Source: Eutreptiella sp. 'Long Island Sound 2002'
Lineage: Eukaryota > Euglenozoa > Euglenophyceae > Eutreptiales > Eutreptiaceae
NCBI GenBank assembly: GCA_964036045.1
Contig: OZ038386.1
Location: forward strand, 11,928,113-11,992,112
DNA length: 64,000 nucleotides
Direction of reading: 5' to 3'
The notes under the pieces were generated by a model that saw nothing but the letters and a program-made list of their open reading frames with translations, was not told where the DNA came from and made no database searches. The translations under genes were made by a program, and so were the position numbers. Within the stretch, counting starts at the first letter, position 1; each line of letters starts with the position of its first letter. Positions 1 through 13,290 of this stretch are shown here, piece after piece.

Positions 1-3000
1 GCGCCGTCTACGCCCCCTTGCGGAGGCCCCCACGTGGGTGAGCCCGCAAGGTTTCGCCGGTGCCCTGGACCACATCTTCCTCCGCGCCCCTTCGGAAGCA
101 GCCCACACCACGGAGGTGCGCTCCGATTCCAGTTTCCCATCTGACCACCTACCCGTAACCGCCACCCTCCATGACCTCCCGCCAGCGCCCCAATTGGTAT
201 GCCCTTCGAAAAAGGGCCGCTTCCCCATCCCGCGGGAGCCCCTCGCCAGCCAGCTCCGCACCCTCAACGACACCTTTCGGGCCGAACTCACTACGCCGCC
301 CCCAGGCGCGCCCCAAGCGCAGCCATGCTATACCGAGGTGACCTCAGCGCTATACGCCGCGGCTACGGCTGCCTACGGGCCTCCCGTCCCCAGCCAGCCG
401 GTACCGTCGACGGTACGTGTCCACGTCACCAACCTTCAACGCTACACCCTCGCCTACCCGGATTGGGCGTCCCAATCGTCACACCTCGTGGAGGTCGCCC
501 GCCTCAAAGAACGCATCCGAGCGGCCTGGGACGTTCTCCTTCTGGAGAAAGATGTAGGGCTGGCGCCCCTACCCGCTGCCCCTGGCCAGCCCACCAAAGT
601 GGACTACCGCCGCACGTTAGGGGCGCGCTACGTACCCCCAGCGGATCCGGTCTACGTGGTGGGCGTCCCGGTACCTCTTCATCAACAAGCCGCCGTTGCG
701 TTGGACCAGCTGCGCCAAAGGCACCTTGCCCCTCTTGAGGCGCTTTAGCTCGCGCGCGTCCGGACCATCACGGGATGGGAGGGCAGGCTGCTCGGCCCAC
801 CACCCAGCGCCACCACCGCAAACCTGCGAGCCATCATCCGCCGGGCGGCGGCCACTGTGCCGTACCACGATTTACTGGTGTACCAGCTGTTCGGACAATT
901 GGAGGATGCCCAATTTGCGACGATCGTGAACCTGATCAACAGTATTCTCCGTGGGGTGCCCGTGCCCCAGGCACACTCTGCAGACTTCATCAACCTTCCG
1001 AAAAAGACGCCGCACGGCCCCATTGCGAACGGCAGGCCGCTGACCAACCTGGCCACGATATGAAAGCTCACGGCTGCCCTCATCAAAGACCACTACCAGC
1101 CCCGCCTGGTTCAGGGCGGCATCCTGCCGCCCTACCAGTTCGGGATGTCCCCGCACTGCTCCTCCGTGGAGCTACTCCGCGTCCTACACGATGTATGGTG
1201 GGACCGCTGGCGCAGGCGCCTCGAAGCGTGGGTCCTGTCGGACGATGTCCGCCACGCGTATGGCTCCATCAACCACACCACCGAGTACGCCGTCCTCACC
1301 GCCGCAGGGATCTCCCCTGCCGACGCCGCGACCCTTCAGCACCATGACCGCGCCCTTGAGGTGCACATGGGGGGGGCTGACGGTCGCTCTCCGTCCTCCA
1401 CTCGGTTGGGGGCCGGCACGGGGCAAGGGTGCCCCGTGTCCGGCATGAAGTACTGCATATATGGCGAAGTTCGAGGGCACGAGGCCTGCCGTTCCGTCCC
1501 CCCCACCGACACCCCCGCGGGCCCGCTGAACCGGGTTCTCCTGATGGATGATACCCAGTGGCTGCCCGGCGACCGTTGCCACTTGCCCGCCCTCACCAGC
1601 GGCATTGAGAGGGCAGGCCGCCTCACCAACCTCCACTCTGACCCGACCAAAACGGTCTTGATCGGCACCGACATGCGCGATGGTCAGGTCTATTTCCTCA
1701 ACGACACGGTATAGCTCAACGGTCACCCCGTGCGATGTGCCACGAGCCAGGACTACGTCCGCGTTCTTGGCCGCCATGCCCTTCCCCACCTCTTCCATCC
1801 CGTCGACTCCAGGCGCCTGTTCTCGGGCACCCGCGCTGCGTGCCGGGCGCTCCGCGCCCCGCGACTCCCCGCCCACTACCCCCTCGCCATGTATACCGCC
1901 AAGTGTCATGGGACGGTCAACTGGTTTACCAGTGTCCGCCCCCCCTCCTACGGGGCCCTGCGCGTGCTGGACGCCATGACTGCCTCGGCCATGCGCGCCA
2001 CCGCTGGGTGGACCCTCTCCGCCTCTGCTCACTTCCTCCGCGAGGTCCCCGAAGGGGGAGTCGTTATCCCCCCGGCACCGGTCGTTGGGTTTACTAACTT
2101 CTTCTGCGTCTACATCCGGCACCTGAACCACCCCAACTCCCTGGTCTGCCGGTCCACGCGCCACGGGCTCCTGACTGCCCTCTGGCGGTTCCATCCTTCC
2201 CAGCCCTGCCTCACCCCAGAGCTCGGGCTCCGGTGCACCGCACACCCCACGGACCACGATCTATTTGTCGCCCTGTGCCACCGGTGCGACATCGCCATCC
2301 ACTTACCCCCTGACAGCCATCTGCCACACCACACCCCCCATGTGCTGGCCCTGTCGTCACCCGGACTCGAGGTCCAGGACACCCACGCGTGGATGCTTGC
2401 AGGCCATCGCAGTACAGAGGACGCGCGACGGAAGGGGTGGCCCCGGGCCTCGCCCCGCCCCACTCCGCCGGTCGGCACCGTCCCCCCGGTTAGACGCTGC
2501 CAAGCGGTGACTGCGACCGTCCCCACGTTCTCCTGGCTCCCTGAAAACTATGGGATCCTCCACGACGCGTCGTGGTGCCCAAAGACCCGACGCTGCGGCG
2601 GGGCAGTGGCGGTGTTCTGCCCCGTCACCCTCCGGTACCAGGTGTACCCCGTCCCCATCCCCTTGAGGCTGGACAGCGCCTACACGGCGGAGCTGTACAC
2701 GGCATGGGTGGCCCTCACCGCCAAGGGGCCCTCAGCCGACCCTGCCATCGGCTTCCGGTCCGGTGCGTGGCACTTTGCGGACTGCAAGGGGTACATCACG
2801 GCGCAGGAAGGGCGCCGCGAGCCGGAAGACTCGCTACAAGGAGATCTCATAAGATCGTGTCGCGACATGGCCCACGGTCACGCCCCTCCCCATCACCTCT
2901 ATTCCCATATCGCCGGCACCTGGCTCGATACCCTGCTGGACCAGGTGGACGAAGCGGCAGGGCAAGCTGCGGACACTTGCCCAGACGCCGTGGGATGGCT

Positions 3001-4600
3001 CGGCCCCCTACAGCAACCCCGCGTCTGCTTCTCCCACGCGGGCCTCCAGGTCCACGACGCCGTGCCCCACGCGCGCCGCGCCTTGCTCGCCTCCCACCAC
3101 GCCTATTCTGCGTCCCCCCCGCCTCAGCGCCGCCCCGACCTCAACGAGTACGCCAACATCGTCAGCCACGGCCTCATCACATGGGGGGACCACCTCACGG
3201 TCACCGGCATCCGCATCTCCCTGTTCCCCCCAAGGGATGCGTCCTGCCCCCTCTGCACCATGCCCGCCTCCGGGGACCACATCCTCTCATGCCCGCTAGA
3301 CCCGCTCATCCGCGCCCACTACCATCGGTGGCTTGCGGCCCGACTCTCTCAGAGGTGCCATGCCTGGCGCCACTGTACGCCCACTGCTTGGGGCACCCTC
3401 GTCCTTTGGGGGGACGAGCCGTTCATACTGGCTGTGGATGGCTCCCCGGCCCACCACACCATCTCAACCTACACTATTGGTCGTCTCGGAGCCATCTCCA
3501 CGCCACACAGGGATGCCCTGCTGCACAGAGGTCTGCGTCCTGCGCGTCTCCGTCGCCTACTCTGCGACGTCGTTCTCACTACCGTCCTCCTACATAAGCG
3601 GCACGCGGTGCCCGTTCTACCTCTTGCCGACCACCTCTCCCCCCTACCTCGGGCCCCCGTGAACCAGTCCCTCGCCAACGACCCACCGCCAGAGTGGTAT
3701 CACGTTGCCAACTGGGCCCCAACGCCCGGCTCGGGCAGGTGGCCGGCCTGGGACGTCCTCCTAGGACTCTGGCTATCAGGGGACCTCCTCCTGGCCCCTA
3801 AGGTGAAGTCCGCCATCTCCACCCGGAACAAGCGCAGTCCGTACCGCGTCCTGTATGTGTACATCGAGAAGAACCAGATGTCGCCGGCCGTGCGGCAGGA
3901 GATTGAGCTGAAAGCCCATGACGTGATCATCTTGGACAGTCTCGGACGGCACGGGCTTGCCCCCCATCTCCCGGATCGACGCCGCCTCTGGGCCATCCAT
4001 TACGGTGGCAATGGACGGAGCCTAGAGGCCGGCCTCTGTGGAGATGTGATCCCCTCGCGGTGTGCCGCACTACATTCCGCGTTCTCGGCCATCATCACTG
4101 CGGCTTCCCAAGGACCCCGCACGGTCTTCAAGGACATGCAGGTGTCCCTGTGACGGCCCGCACCGTGGCCTTGTCCCCGCCCGTGACCCGTCCTCGACCT
4201 CACGCGCCCGGACAGCTCCGGTGCAGCGCGCAGTCGTGCCGGACCGCGCTCCTTGTCTGGCGGCGTTCTAAGTCGGAGGTGATGCCCCGGGAGACCCACA
4301 TCTTCCGTGCCCGTTGATCTTGGAACGCTTACTCGGGTGGATCCAGGACAGTTCGGAGCGGTTGGTGGCCGGAACCGGAGAGCAGATCGAACCGTAGCGT
4401 TGTCGTACACCGACGTTGTGACCCAGACGGCCTGCTGGGAGGAGCGTTCTCAGGTGTGCGACGAGATTCGTCTTGCTCTAGCGGAGGTAAGACGGAGGAC
4501 TCCCTCGGCAGAGCCTGCGTGGGGCCCCCGAGGGACGACGCCAAGGCTCACCGTACGTGGGACCGCGGCAGGCGCTCCTCCTCCTCCTCCTCCTCCTCAG
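1..4600 (+). mobile_element. LINE family A, copy A1 (5' part outside window)
   Basis: This is the 3' half of a non-LTR retrotransposon that is complete at 33602-43055 and 45265-54741. It enters the window inside ORF2, just upstream of the end of the endonuclease domain. ORF2 is followed by a 3' UTR (4154 to about 4570) and a (CTC)n tail at about 4575-4598, after which the 8-bp satellite starts at once. It differs from A2 and A3 by many more substitutions than they differ from each other, and it carries three nonsense codons, so it is the oldest or most relaxed copy here. Confidence 0.93.
2..4153 (+). pseudogene. LINE A1 ORF2 fragment: end of endonuclease, RT, RNase H, zinc knuckle; three nonsense codons
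   Basis: The frame is continuous from base 2 to the TGA at 4151-4153 but is interrupted by TAG 746-748 (TCA in A2 and A3), TGA 1061-1063 (TGG) and TAG 1712-1714 (TAC). There is no frameshift, so all damage is point mutation. The fragment opens in the last part of the AP-type endonuclease (LDHIF, then SDHLPV). RT motif A (VLSDDVRHAY) is near 1232, motif B (GTGQGCP) near 1415 and motif C (LMDD) near 1541-1552. RNase H starts near 2550 (HDASW) and the C-terminal C-x2-C-x7-H-x3-C knuckle lies near 3245-3290. The terminal residues differ from A2 (ending QVSL rather than continuing to RP). The product would be non-functional. Confidence 0.92.
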
Positions 4601-7494
4601 CCACTCACCCACTCACCCACTCACCCACTCGGCCACTCACCCACTCACCCACTCACCCACTCACCCACTCACCCACTCACCCACTCACCCACTCACTCAC
4701 TCACCCACTCACCCACTCACCCACTCACCCACTCACCCACTCACCCACTCACCCACTCACCCACTCACCCACTCACCCACTCACCCACTCACCCACTCAC
4801 CCACTCACCCACTCACCCACTCACCCACTCACCCACTCACCCACTCACCCACTCACCCACTCACCCACTCGCCCACTCGCCCACTCACCCACTCACCCAT
4901 TCACCCACTCACCCACTCACCCACTCACCCATGCACCCATGCACCCACTCACCCACTCACCAACTCACCCACTCACCCACTCACCCACCCACCCAGCCAC
5001 CCACTCACCCACTCAACCACTCACCCACTCACCCACTCACCCACTCACCCACTCGCCCACTCACCCACTCACCCACACACCCACTCACCCACTCAGCCAC
5101 TCACCCACTCACCCACTCACCCACTCATCCACTCACCCACTCACCCACTCACCCACTCACCCACTCACCCACTCGCTCACTCACCCACGCACCCACTCAC
5201 CCACTCACCCACTCACCCACTCACCCACACACCCACCCACCCACTCACCCACTCACCCACTCACCCAGTCACCCACTCACCCACTCACCCACTCACCCAC
5301 TCACCCAGTCACCCACTCACCCACTCACCCACTCACCCACTCACCCACTCACCCACTCACCCACTCATCCACTCACCCACTCACCCACTCACCCACTCAC
5401 CCACTCACCCACTCACCCACTCACCCACTCACCCACTCACCCACTCACCCACTCAACCACTCACCCACTCACCCACTCACCCACTCACCCACTCACCCAC
5501 TCACCCACTCACCCGCTCACCCACTCACCTACTCACCCACTCAGCCACACACCCACTCACCCACTCACCCACTCACCCACTCACCCACTCACCCACTCAC
5601 CCACTCACCCACTCATCCACTCACCAACTCACCCACTCACACACTCACCCACTCACCCACTCACCCACTCACCCACTCACCCACTCACCCACTCACCCAC
5701 TCACCCACTCACCCACTCACCCACTCACCCACTCACCCACTCACCCACTCACCCACTCACCCACTCACCCACTCACCCACTCACCCACTCACCCACTCAC
5801 CCACTCACCCACTCACCCACTCACCCACTCACCCACTCACCCACTCACCCACTCACCCACTCACCCACTCACCCACTCACCCACTCACCCACTCACCCAC
5901 TCACCCACTCACCCACTCACCCACTCACCCACTCACCCACTCACCCACTCACCCACTCACCCACTCACCCACTCACCCACTCACCCACTCACCCACTCAC
6001 CCACTCACCCACTCACCCACTCGCCCACTCGCCCACTCACCCACTCACCCATTCACCCACTCACCCACTCACCCACTCACCCATGCACCCATGCACCCAC
6101 TCACCCACTCACCAACTCACCCACTCACCCACTCACCCACCCACCCACCCACCCACTCACCCACTCACCGACTCACCCACTCACCCACTCACCCACTCAC
6201 CCACTCACCCACTCACCGGCTAACCCACACACCCACTCACCCACTCAGCCACTCACCCACTCACCCACTCACCCACTCATCCACTCACCCACTCACCCAC
6301 TCACCCACTCACCCACTCACCCACTGGCTCACTCACACACTCACCCACTCACCCACTCACCCACTCACCCACTCACCCACACACCCACTCACCCACTCAC
6401 CCACTCACCCACTCACCCACTCACCCACACACCCACTCACCCCCTCACCCACTCACCCACTCACCCACTCACCCACTCACCCACTCACCCACTCACCCAC
6501 TCACCCACTCACCCACTCACCCACTCACCCACTCACCCACTCACCCACTCACCCACTCACCCACTCACCCACTCACCCACTCACCCACTCACCCACTCAC
6601 CCACTCACCCACTCACCCACTCACCCACTCACCCACTCACCCACTCACCCACTCACCCACTCACCCACTCACCCACTCACCCACTCACCCACTCACCCAC
6701 TCACCCACTCACCCACTCACCCACTCGCCCACTCGCCCACTCACCCACTCACCCATTCACCCACTCACCCACTCACCCACTCACCCATGCACCCATGCAC
6801 CCACTCACCCACTCACCAACTCACCCACTCACCCACTCACCCACCCACCCACCCACCCACTCACCCACTCACCGACTCACCCACTCACCCACTCACCCAC
6901 TCACCCACTCACCCACTCACCGGCTCACCCACACACCCACTCACCCACTCACCCACTCACCCACTCACCCACTCACCCACTCATCCACTCACCCACTCAC
7001 CCACTCACCCACTCACCCACTCACCCACTGGCTCACTCACACACTCACCCACTCACCCACTCACCCACTCACCCACTCACCCACACACCCACTCACCCAC
7101 TCACCCACTCACCCACTCACCCAGTCACCCACTCAGCCACTCACCCACTCACCCACTCACCCAGTCACCCACTCACCCACTCACCCACTCACCCACTCAC
7201 CCACTCACCCACTCACCCACTCATCCACTCACCCACTCACCCACTCACCCACTCACCCACTCACCCACTCACCCACTCACCCACTCACCCACTCACCCAC
7301 TCACCCACTCAACCACTCACCCACTCACCCACTCACCCACTCACCCACTCACCCACTCACCCACTCACCCGCTCACCCACTCACCCACTCACCCACTCAC
7401 CCACACACCCACTCACCCACTCGGCCACTCACCCACTCACCCACTCACCCACTCACCCACTCACCCGCTCAGCCACTCACCCACTCACCCACTC
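4601..7494 (+). repeat. 8-bp satellite array S1, (CACTCACC)n
   Basis: About 2.9 kb of head-to-tail 8-bp units with scattered single-base variants (CATCC, CAGCC, CAACC, CTGGCTCA, CGGCTCA). Variant clusters recur at multiples of 8: the doublet of ATGCACCC starts at 4931, 6083 and 6787 (1152 and 704 bp apart), so higher-order units of hundreds of bases have been duplicated. The - strand reads TGAGTGGG and can form G-quadruplexes (GGG every 8 bases). All three + frames lack stops; the Thr-His-Pro-Leu-rich translation is not regarded as a protein. Confidence 0.97.
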
Positions 7495-7745
7495 GGCGGA
7501 GGTTCCCCAGCGAGAGGAGGCCGCTGGGGTTTGCCATCGGAGACAGCTCACCTCCCTAAATAACGAAAATCCGCGAACCCCCCCCCCCCCAGAAAACAAG
7601 CAAGAACCTCCGGGGGCGAGAGTTGGGACCCTCCCCCATGCGCCTTGGGCCATGAATTAACATGCGCCCCCAGTTAAAACAGCCTCCCCTGACCTGTGGT
7701 CAGAGAAAGCTGAGCCAGCCCCGGGGGGGAGTGGCTCAGGGTGTT
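7495..7745 (+). other. C1 conserved 5' head
   Basis: This matches the C2 head at 17751-18000. It contains a perfect 8-bp hairpin, CCCCAGCG / CGCTGGGG, with a 9-base loop at about 7506-7530; C2 keeps this stem with one bulged C. A run of 13 C near 7579-7591 follows. The block about 7603-7660 (starting AGCAAGAACCTCCGGGGG) is nearly identical in C1 and C2. It may hold an internal promoter, but no clear Pol III box was identified. Confidence 0.6.
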
Positions 7746-7747
7746 GC

Positions 7748-8435
7748 CAGCCGCCCCCCTCCCCCCTTACAGCGCGAGGCCAACAGCCTGTGGTGAGGCC
7801 ACGCATCGCGCTTGCAGCCCAGGCACCAATATCCTCCTGGTGAGGGCCTCGGTGGGGGAGACGCCAAAAGCCTGTGGTGAGGCGCCCCCCCCCCCCCCAT
7901 GCACGCCCCTTGGCGCACCCCACGCGCAGCCCCACGCAGCGCTCCTGCGCAGCACCACAGCGCGCCTGTGCGCAGCCCCACGCAGCGCTCATGCGCAGCC
8001 CCAAACAGCGCTCATGCGCAGCCCCATGCTGCGCCCCTGCGTGTCTCCATGCCGCGCCCCTGCGCAGCCCCAAGCAGCGCTCATGCGCAGCCCCAAGCTG
8101 CGCTCACGCGCAGCCCCATGCTGCGCCCCTGTGTGTCCCCATGCTGCGCCCCTGCGCAGCCCCAAGCAGCGCTCATGCGCAGCCCCAAGCAGCGCTCATG
8201 CGCAGCCCCACGCAGCGCTCATGCACAGCCCCATGCTGTGCTCAAGCGGGGCCCCATGCTGCGCCCCTGCGCAGCCCCATGCCAGCCGCCCCCCTCCCCC
8301 CTTACAGCGCGAGGCCAACAGCCTGTGGTGAGGCCACGCATCGCGCTTACAGCCCAGGCACCAATATCCTCCTGGTGACGGCCTCGGCGGGGGAGACGCC
8401 AAAAGCCTGTGGTGAGGCCCCCCCCCCCCCCCCCA
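7748..8435 (+). repeat. 153-bp direct repeat pair inside C1
   Basis: The block 7748-7900 (from CCAGCCGCCCCCCTC to a run of C) recurs almost unchanged at 8281-8435. It carries the motif AGCCTGTGGTGAGGC twice per copy. The interval is filled with minisatellite units. C2 has a related module three times (18033, 18361, 18772), so the module is part of family C and multiplies with the minisatellite. Confidence 0.8.
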
Positions 8436-11400
8436 TGCACGCCCCTTGGCACACCGCAGGCGCAGCCCCACGCAGCGCTCCTGCACGGCACCACTGTGCG
8501 CCCGTGCGCAGCACCATTGTGCGCCCGTGCGCGGCCCCCTGCTGCGCCCATGCGCACCCCCACGCTGCGCCCCTGCGCAGCCCCGCGCAGCGCTCATGCG
8601 CAGCCCCATCCTGCGCTCCTGCTGACACCTCCCACGCTGCCCCCCTTGCCGTGCGTAGTCACACGCTACGCCCCAGCGCGGCCCCACACTGTGCCCCGGC
8701 GCAGCCCCACGCAGCGCTCTTGCGCAGCCCCGCGCTTCTCCACGGCTTATTCCCACGCTGTGCGCATGCGCAGCCCCATGCCGCGCCCATGCGCGGCCCC
8801 ACGCTGCGCCCCTTGCACAGCCACACGCTGCGCCCCTGCGCAGCCCCATGCGCAGCCCCATGCCGCCCCCATGCGCGGCCCCATGTTGCGCCCTTGCGCA
8901 GCCCCACGCTGTGCCCCTGCGCAGCCCCACGCTGCGGCCCTGCGCAGCCCCATGCGCAGCACCATGCTGCGCCCCTGCGCAGCTCCAAGCTGCTGCGCCC
9001 CTGAGCGGCCCCATGCTGCCGCGCCCCTGCGCAGCCCCACGCTGCGCCCCTGCGCAGCCCCATGCTGCCGCGCCCCTGCACAGCCCCGTGCTGATGTGCC
9101 CCCCCGCAGCCCCATGCTGCCGCGCCCCTGCGCCGCCTCGTACTGCTGCGCCCCTGCGCAGCCCCACGCGGCGCCCCTGCGCAGCCCCACGCTGCTGCGC
9201 CCCCCAGCAGCACCATGCTGCTGCGCCCCTGCGCAGCCCCGTGCCGCTGCACCCCTGCGCAGCCCCACGCTGCTGCGCCCCATGCGCAGCCCCATGCTGC
9301 TGCGCCCCTGCGCAGCCCCACGCTGCTGCGCCCCTGCGACACCCCACGCTGCTGCGCCCCAGCGCAGCCCCACGCTGCGCCCATGCTGCAGCCCCATGCG
9401 CGGTCAATACTGCTTTCCTGCCAGTGCCACGCTGCGCCCGTGCGCAGCCCCACGCTGCTGCGCCCCTCCGCAACCCCATGCTGCTGCGCCCCTGCGCAGC
9501 CCCATGCAGCTGCGCCCCAACACAGCCCCATGCAGCTGCCCCCCTACGCAGCCCCACGCTGCTGCGCCCCTGCGCAGCCCCACGCTGCGCCCATGCTGCA
9601 ACCCCATGCGCGGCCCCATGCTGCTTTCCTGCCAGCCCCACGCCGCGCCCCTGCGCGGCTCCACGCTGCTGCACCCAAACGCAGCCCCATGCAGCTGCGC
9701 CCCTGCGCAGCCCCACGCTACTGCGCCCCTGCGCAGCCCCACGCTGCTGCGCCCCTGCGCAGCCTCACGCTGCGCCCCTGCGCAGCCTCACGCTGCTGCG
9801 CCCCTGCGCAGCCCCACGCTGCTTCGCCCCTTGCGCAGCCCCACGCTGCGCCCCTGCATAGCCCCACGCTGCGCCCCTACACAGCCTCACACCGCCGCGC
9901 CCCTGCGCAGCCCCACGCTGCTGCGCCCCTGCGCAGCCCCACGCTGCTTCGCCCCTTGCGCAGCCCCACGCTGCGCCCCGGCATAGCCCCACGCTGCGCC
10001 CCTGCGCAGCCCCATGCTGCTGCGCCCCTGCGCAGCCGCATGCTGCTGCGCCCCTGAACAGCCCCACGCTGCTGCGCCCTTGCGCAGCCCCATGCTGCTG
10101 CGCCCCTGCGTGGGCCCGTGCTGCTGCGCCCGTGCGCAGCCCCACAATGCTGCGCCCGTGCGCAGCCCCACGCTGCTGCGCCCCTGCGCAGCCCCATGCT
10201 GCTGCGCCCCTGAACAGCCCCACGCTGCTGCGCCCCAGCGCAGCCCCACGCTGCGCCCATGCTGCAGCCCCATGCGCGGTCAATACTGCTTTCCTGCCAG
10301 TGCCACGCTGCGCCCGTGCGCAGCCCCACGCTGCTGCGCCCCTCCGCAACCCCATGCTGCTGCGCCCCTGCGCAGCCCCATGCAGCTGCGCCCCAACACA
10401 GCCCCATGCAGCTGCCCCCCTACGCAGCCCCACGCTGCTGCGCCCCTGCGCAGCCCCACGCTGCGCCCATGCTGCAACCCCATGCGCGGCCCCATGCTGC
10501 TTTCCTGCCAGCCCCACGCTGCGCCCCTGCGCGGCTCCACGCTGCTGCGCCCAAACGCAGCCCCATGCAGCTGCGCCCCTGCGCAGCCCCACGCTACTGC
10601 GCCCCTGCGCAGCCCCACGCTGCTGCGCCCCTGCGCAGCCTCACGCTGCGCCCCTGCGCAGCCTCACGCTGCTGCGCCCCTGCGCAGCCCCACGCTGCTT
10701 CGCCCCTTGCGCAGCCCCACGCTGCGCCCCTGCATAGCCCCACGCTGCGCCCCTACACAGCCTCACACCGCCGCGCCCCTGCGCAGCCCCACGCTGCTGC
10801 GCCCCTGCGCAGCCCCACGCTGCTTCGCCCCTTGCGCAGCCCCACGCTGCGCCCCTGCATAGCCCCACGCTGCGCCCCTGCGCAGCCCCATGCCGCTGCG
10901 CCCCTGCGCAGCCGCATGCTGCTGCGCCCCTGAACAGCCCCACGCTGCTGCGCCCTTGCGCAGCCCCATGCTGCTGCGCCCCTGCGTGGGCCCGTGCTGC
11001 TGCGCCCGTGCGCAGCCCCACAATGCTGCGCCCGTGCGCAGCCCCACGCTGCTGCGCCCCTGCGCAGCCCCATGCTGCTGCGCCCCTGAACAGCCCCACG
11101 CTGCTGCGCCCTTGCGCAGCCCCACGCTGCTACGCCCCTGCGCAGCCCCACGCTGCTACGCCCCTGCGCAGCCCCACGCTGCTGCGCCCCTGCGCAGCCC
11201 CACGCTGCTGCGCCCCTGCGCAGCCCCACACTGCTGCGCCGCTGCGCAGCCCCACGCTGCTGTGCCCCTGCGCACCCCCCGCGCAGCCCCGTGTTGCTCC
11301 GCCCCTGCGCAGCCCCATGCAGAGCCCCTGCTCCGAAGCTACACGCTGCTGCGCCCCTGTGCAGCCCCGTGTTGCTGCACCTTTGCGCAGCCCCTGGCCG

Positions 11401-13290
11401 CTGCGCCCCTACGCAGCCCCGTGCTGCTGCGCCTTTGCGCAGCCCCACGCTGCTGCGCCCCTGCACAGCCCCATGCTGTGCCCCTGCGCAGCTCCGTGCT
11501 GCTGCGCCCCTGCACAGCTCCACGCTGCCGCGCCCCTGCGCAGCCCCACGCTGCGCCCCTGCGCAGCCCCACGCTGCTGCGCCCCTGCGCAGCCCCACAC
11601 TGCTGCGCCCCTGCGCAGCCCCACGCTGCTCTGCCCCTGCGCACCCCCCGCGCAGCCCCGTGTTGCTGCGCCCCTGCGCAGCCCCATGCAGAGCCCCTGC
11701 GCAGCCCCACGCTGCTGCGCCCCTCCGAAGCTTCACGCTGCTGCGCTCCTGCGCAGCCCCGTGTTGCTGCACCTTTGCGCAGTCCCTCGCCGCTGCGCCC
11801 CTACGCAGCCCCGTGCTGCTGCGCCTTTGCGCAGCCCCACGCAGCTGCGCCCCGTCGCAGCCCCATGCTGCGCCCCTGCGCAGCCCCACGCAGCTGCGCC
11901 CCTGCGCAGCTCCGTGCTGCTGCGCCCCAGCACAGCTCCACGCTGCTGCGCCCCTGCGCAGCCCCACGCTGCTGCGCCCCTGCGCAGCTCCAGTCTGCTG
12001 CGCCCCTGCGCAGCCCCACGCAGCTACGCCCCTGCGCAGCCCCACGCTGCTGCGCCCCTGCGCAGCCCCACGCTGCTGCGCCCCTGCGCAGCCCCACACT
12101 GCTGCGCCGCTGCGCAGCCCCACGCTGCTGTGCCCCTGCGCACCCCCCGCGCAGCCCCGTGTTGCTCCGCCCCTGCGCAGCCCCATGCAGAGCCCCTGCT
12201 CCGAAGCTGCACGCTGCTGCGCCCCTGTGCAGCCCCGTGTTGCTGCACCTTTGCGCAGCCCCTCGCCGCTGCGCCCCTACGCAGCCCCGTGCTGCTGCGC
12301 CTTTGCGCAGCCCCACGCTGCTGTGCCCCTGCACAGCCCCATGCTGCGCCCCTGCGCAGCTCCGTGCTGCTGTGCCCCTGCACAGCTCCACGCTGCTGCG
12401 CCCCTGCGCAGCCCCACGCTGCGCCCCCGCGCAGCCCCACGCTGCTGCGCCAATGCGCAGCCCCACACTGCTGCGCCGCTGCGCAGCCCCACGCTGCTGT
12501 GCCCCTGCGCACCCCCTGCGCAGCCCCGTGTTGCTGCGCCCCTGCGCAGCCCCATGCAGAGCCCCTGCGCAACCCCACGCTGCTGCGGCCCTCCGCAGCT
12601 TCACGCTGCTGCGCCCCTGCGCAGCCCCGTGTTGCTGCACCTTTGCGCAGTCCCTCGCCGCTGCGCCCCTACGCAGCCCCGTGCTGCTGCGCCTTTGCGC
12701 AGCCCGACGCTGCTGCGCCCCTACGCAGCCCCATGCTGCGCCCCTGCGCAGCCCCACGCAGCTGCGCCCCTGCGCAGCTCCGTGCTGCTGCGCCCCAGCA
12801 CAGCTCCACGCTGCTGCGCCCCTGCGCAGCCCCACGCTGCTGCGCCCCTGCGCAGCTCCAGTCTGCTGCGCCCCTGCGCAGCCCCACTCTGCTGCGCCGC
12901 TGCGCAGCCCCAGGCTGCTGCGCCCCTGCGCAGCCCCGCACTGCTGTGCCCCCGCGCAGACCTACGCTGCTGCGCCCCCCCGCAGCCCCAGGCGGCGCCC
13001 ATGCGCGGCTCCACGCCGCGCAGTCCCGCGTTGTGCCCCAGCGCAGCCGCATCCTGCGCTCCAGCGCCGCCGCTGCCGCACCCCTGCGCGGCCCCATCCC
13101 GCGCCCCTTGCACAGCCCCACGCTGCGCCCATGCGCAATTCCACGCTGCGCACAGCGCAGCCCCACGCAGCACCTTAGCACAGCTGCATGCTGCGCCCTT
13201 TGCGCAGCCGCATGCTGCTCCCCAGCACAGTTCCACGCTGCGCACCTTGCGCAGCCGCAGGCCGCGGCCGCACGCTGCGCCACTAGCACA
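7900..13290 (+). repeat. 23/26-bp GC-rich minisatellite, core of C1
   Basis: The unit is GCGCAGCCCCACG followed by one or two CTG triplets (CTGCGC or CTGCTGCGC) and CCCCT, giving 23-bp and 26-bp versions. The first part (7900-8600) has mostly ATGCGCAG and CTCATG variants; the CTGCTG version dominates from about 9180. Each unit contains the palindrome CTGCGCAG. The array is open in several frames on both strands; these translations are shadows. Confidence 0.93.
9386..10750 (+). repeat. 876-bp higher-order duplication in the C1 minisatellite
   Basis: A distinctive interruption (CGGTCAATACTGCTTTCC) occurs at 9401 and again at 10277, and the sequence around each copy matches for several hundred bases, including the CAGCTGCCCCCCTACG variant. 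A second interruption (CCCCTGCGTGGGCCCG) is shared by about 10105 and 10980. This indicates segmental duplication of large multi-unit blocks. Confidence 0.8.

Noticed and set aside
4456-7563. Very long Thr/His/Pro/Leu/Ser open frames over the 8-bp satellites (also at 15286-17490, 23330-29960, 42766-45384 and 54449-57411)
   Set aside because: The 8-bp unit has no stop in any + frame, so all three frames stay open together. There is no start context, no third-position pattern and no domain.
7495-7600. tRNA- or 5S-derived Pol III promoter at the head of family C
   Set aside because: A GGTTCCCC string resembles a B box only weakly, and no A box at a proper distance was found.
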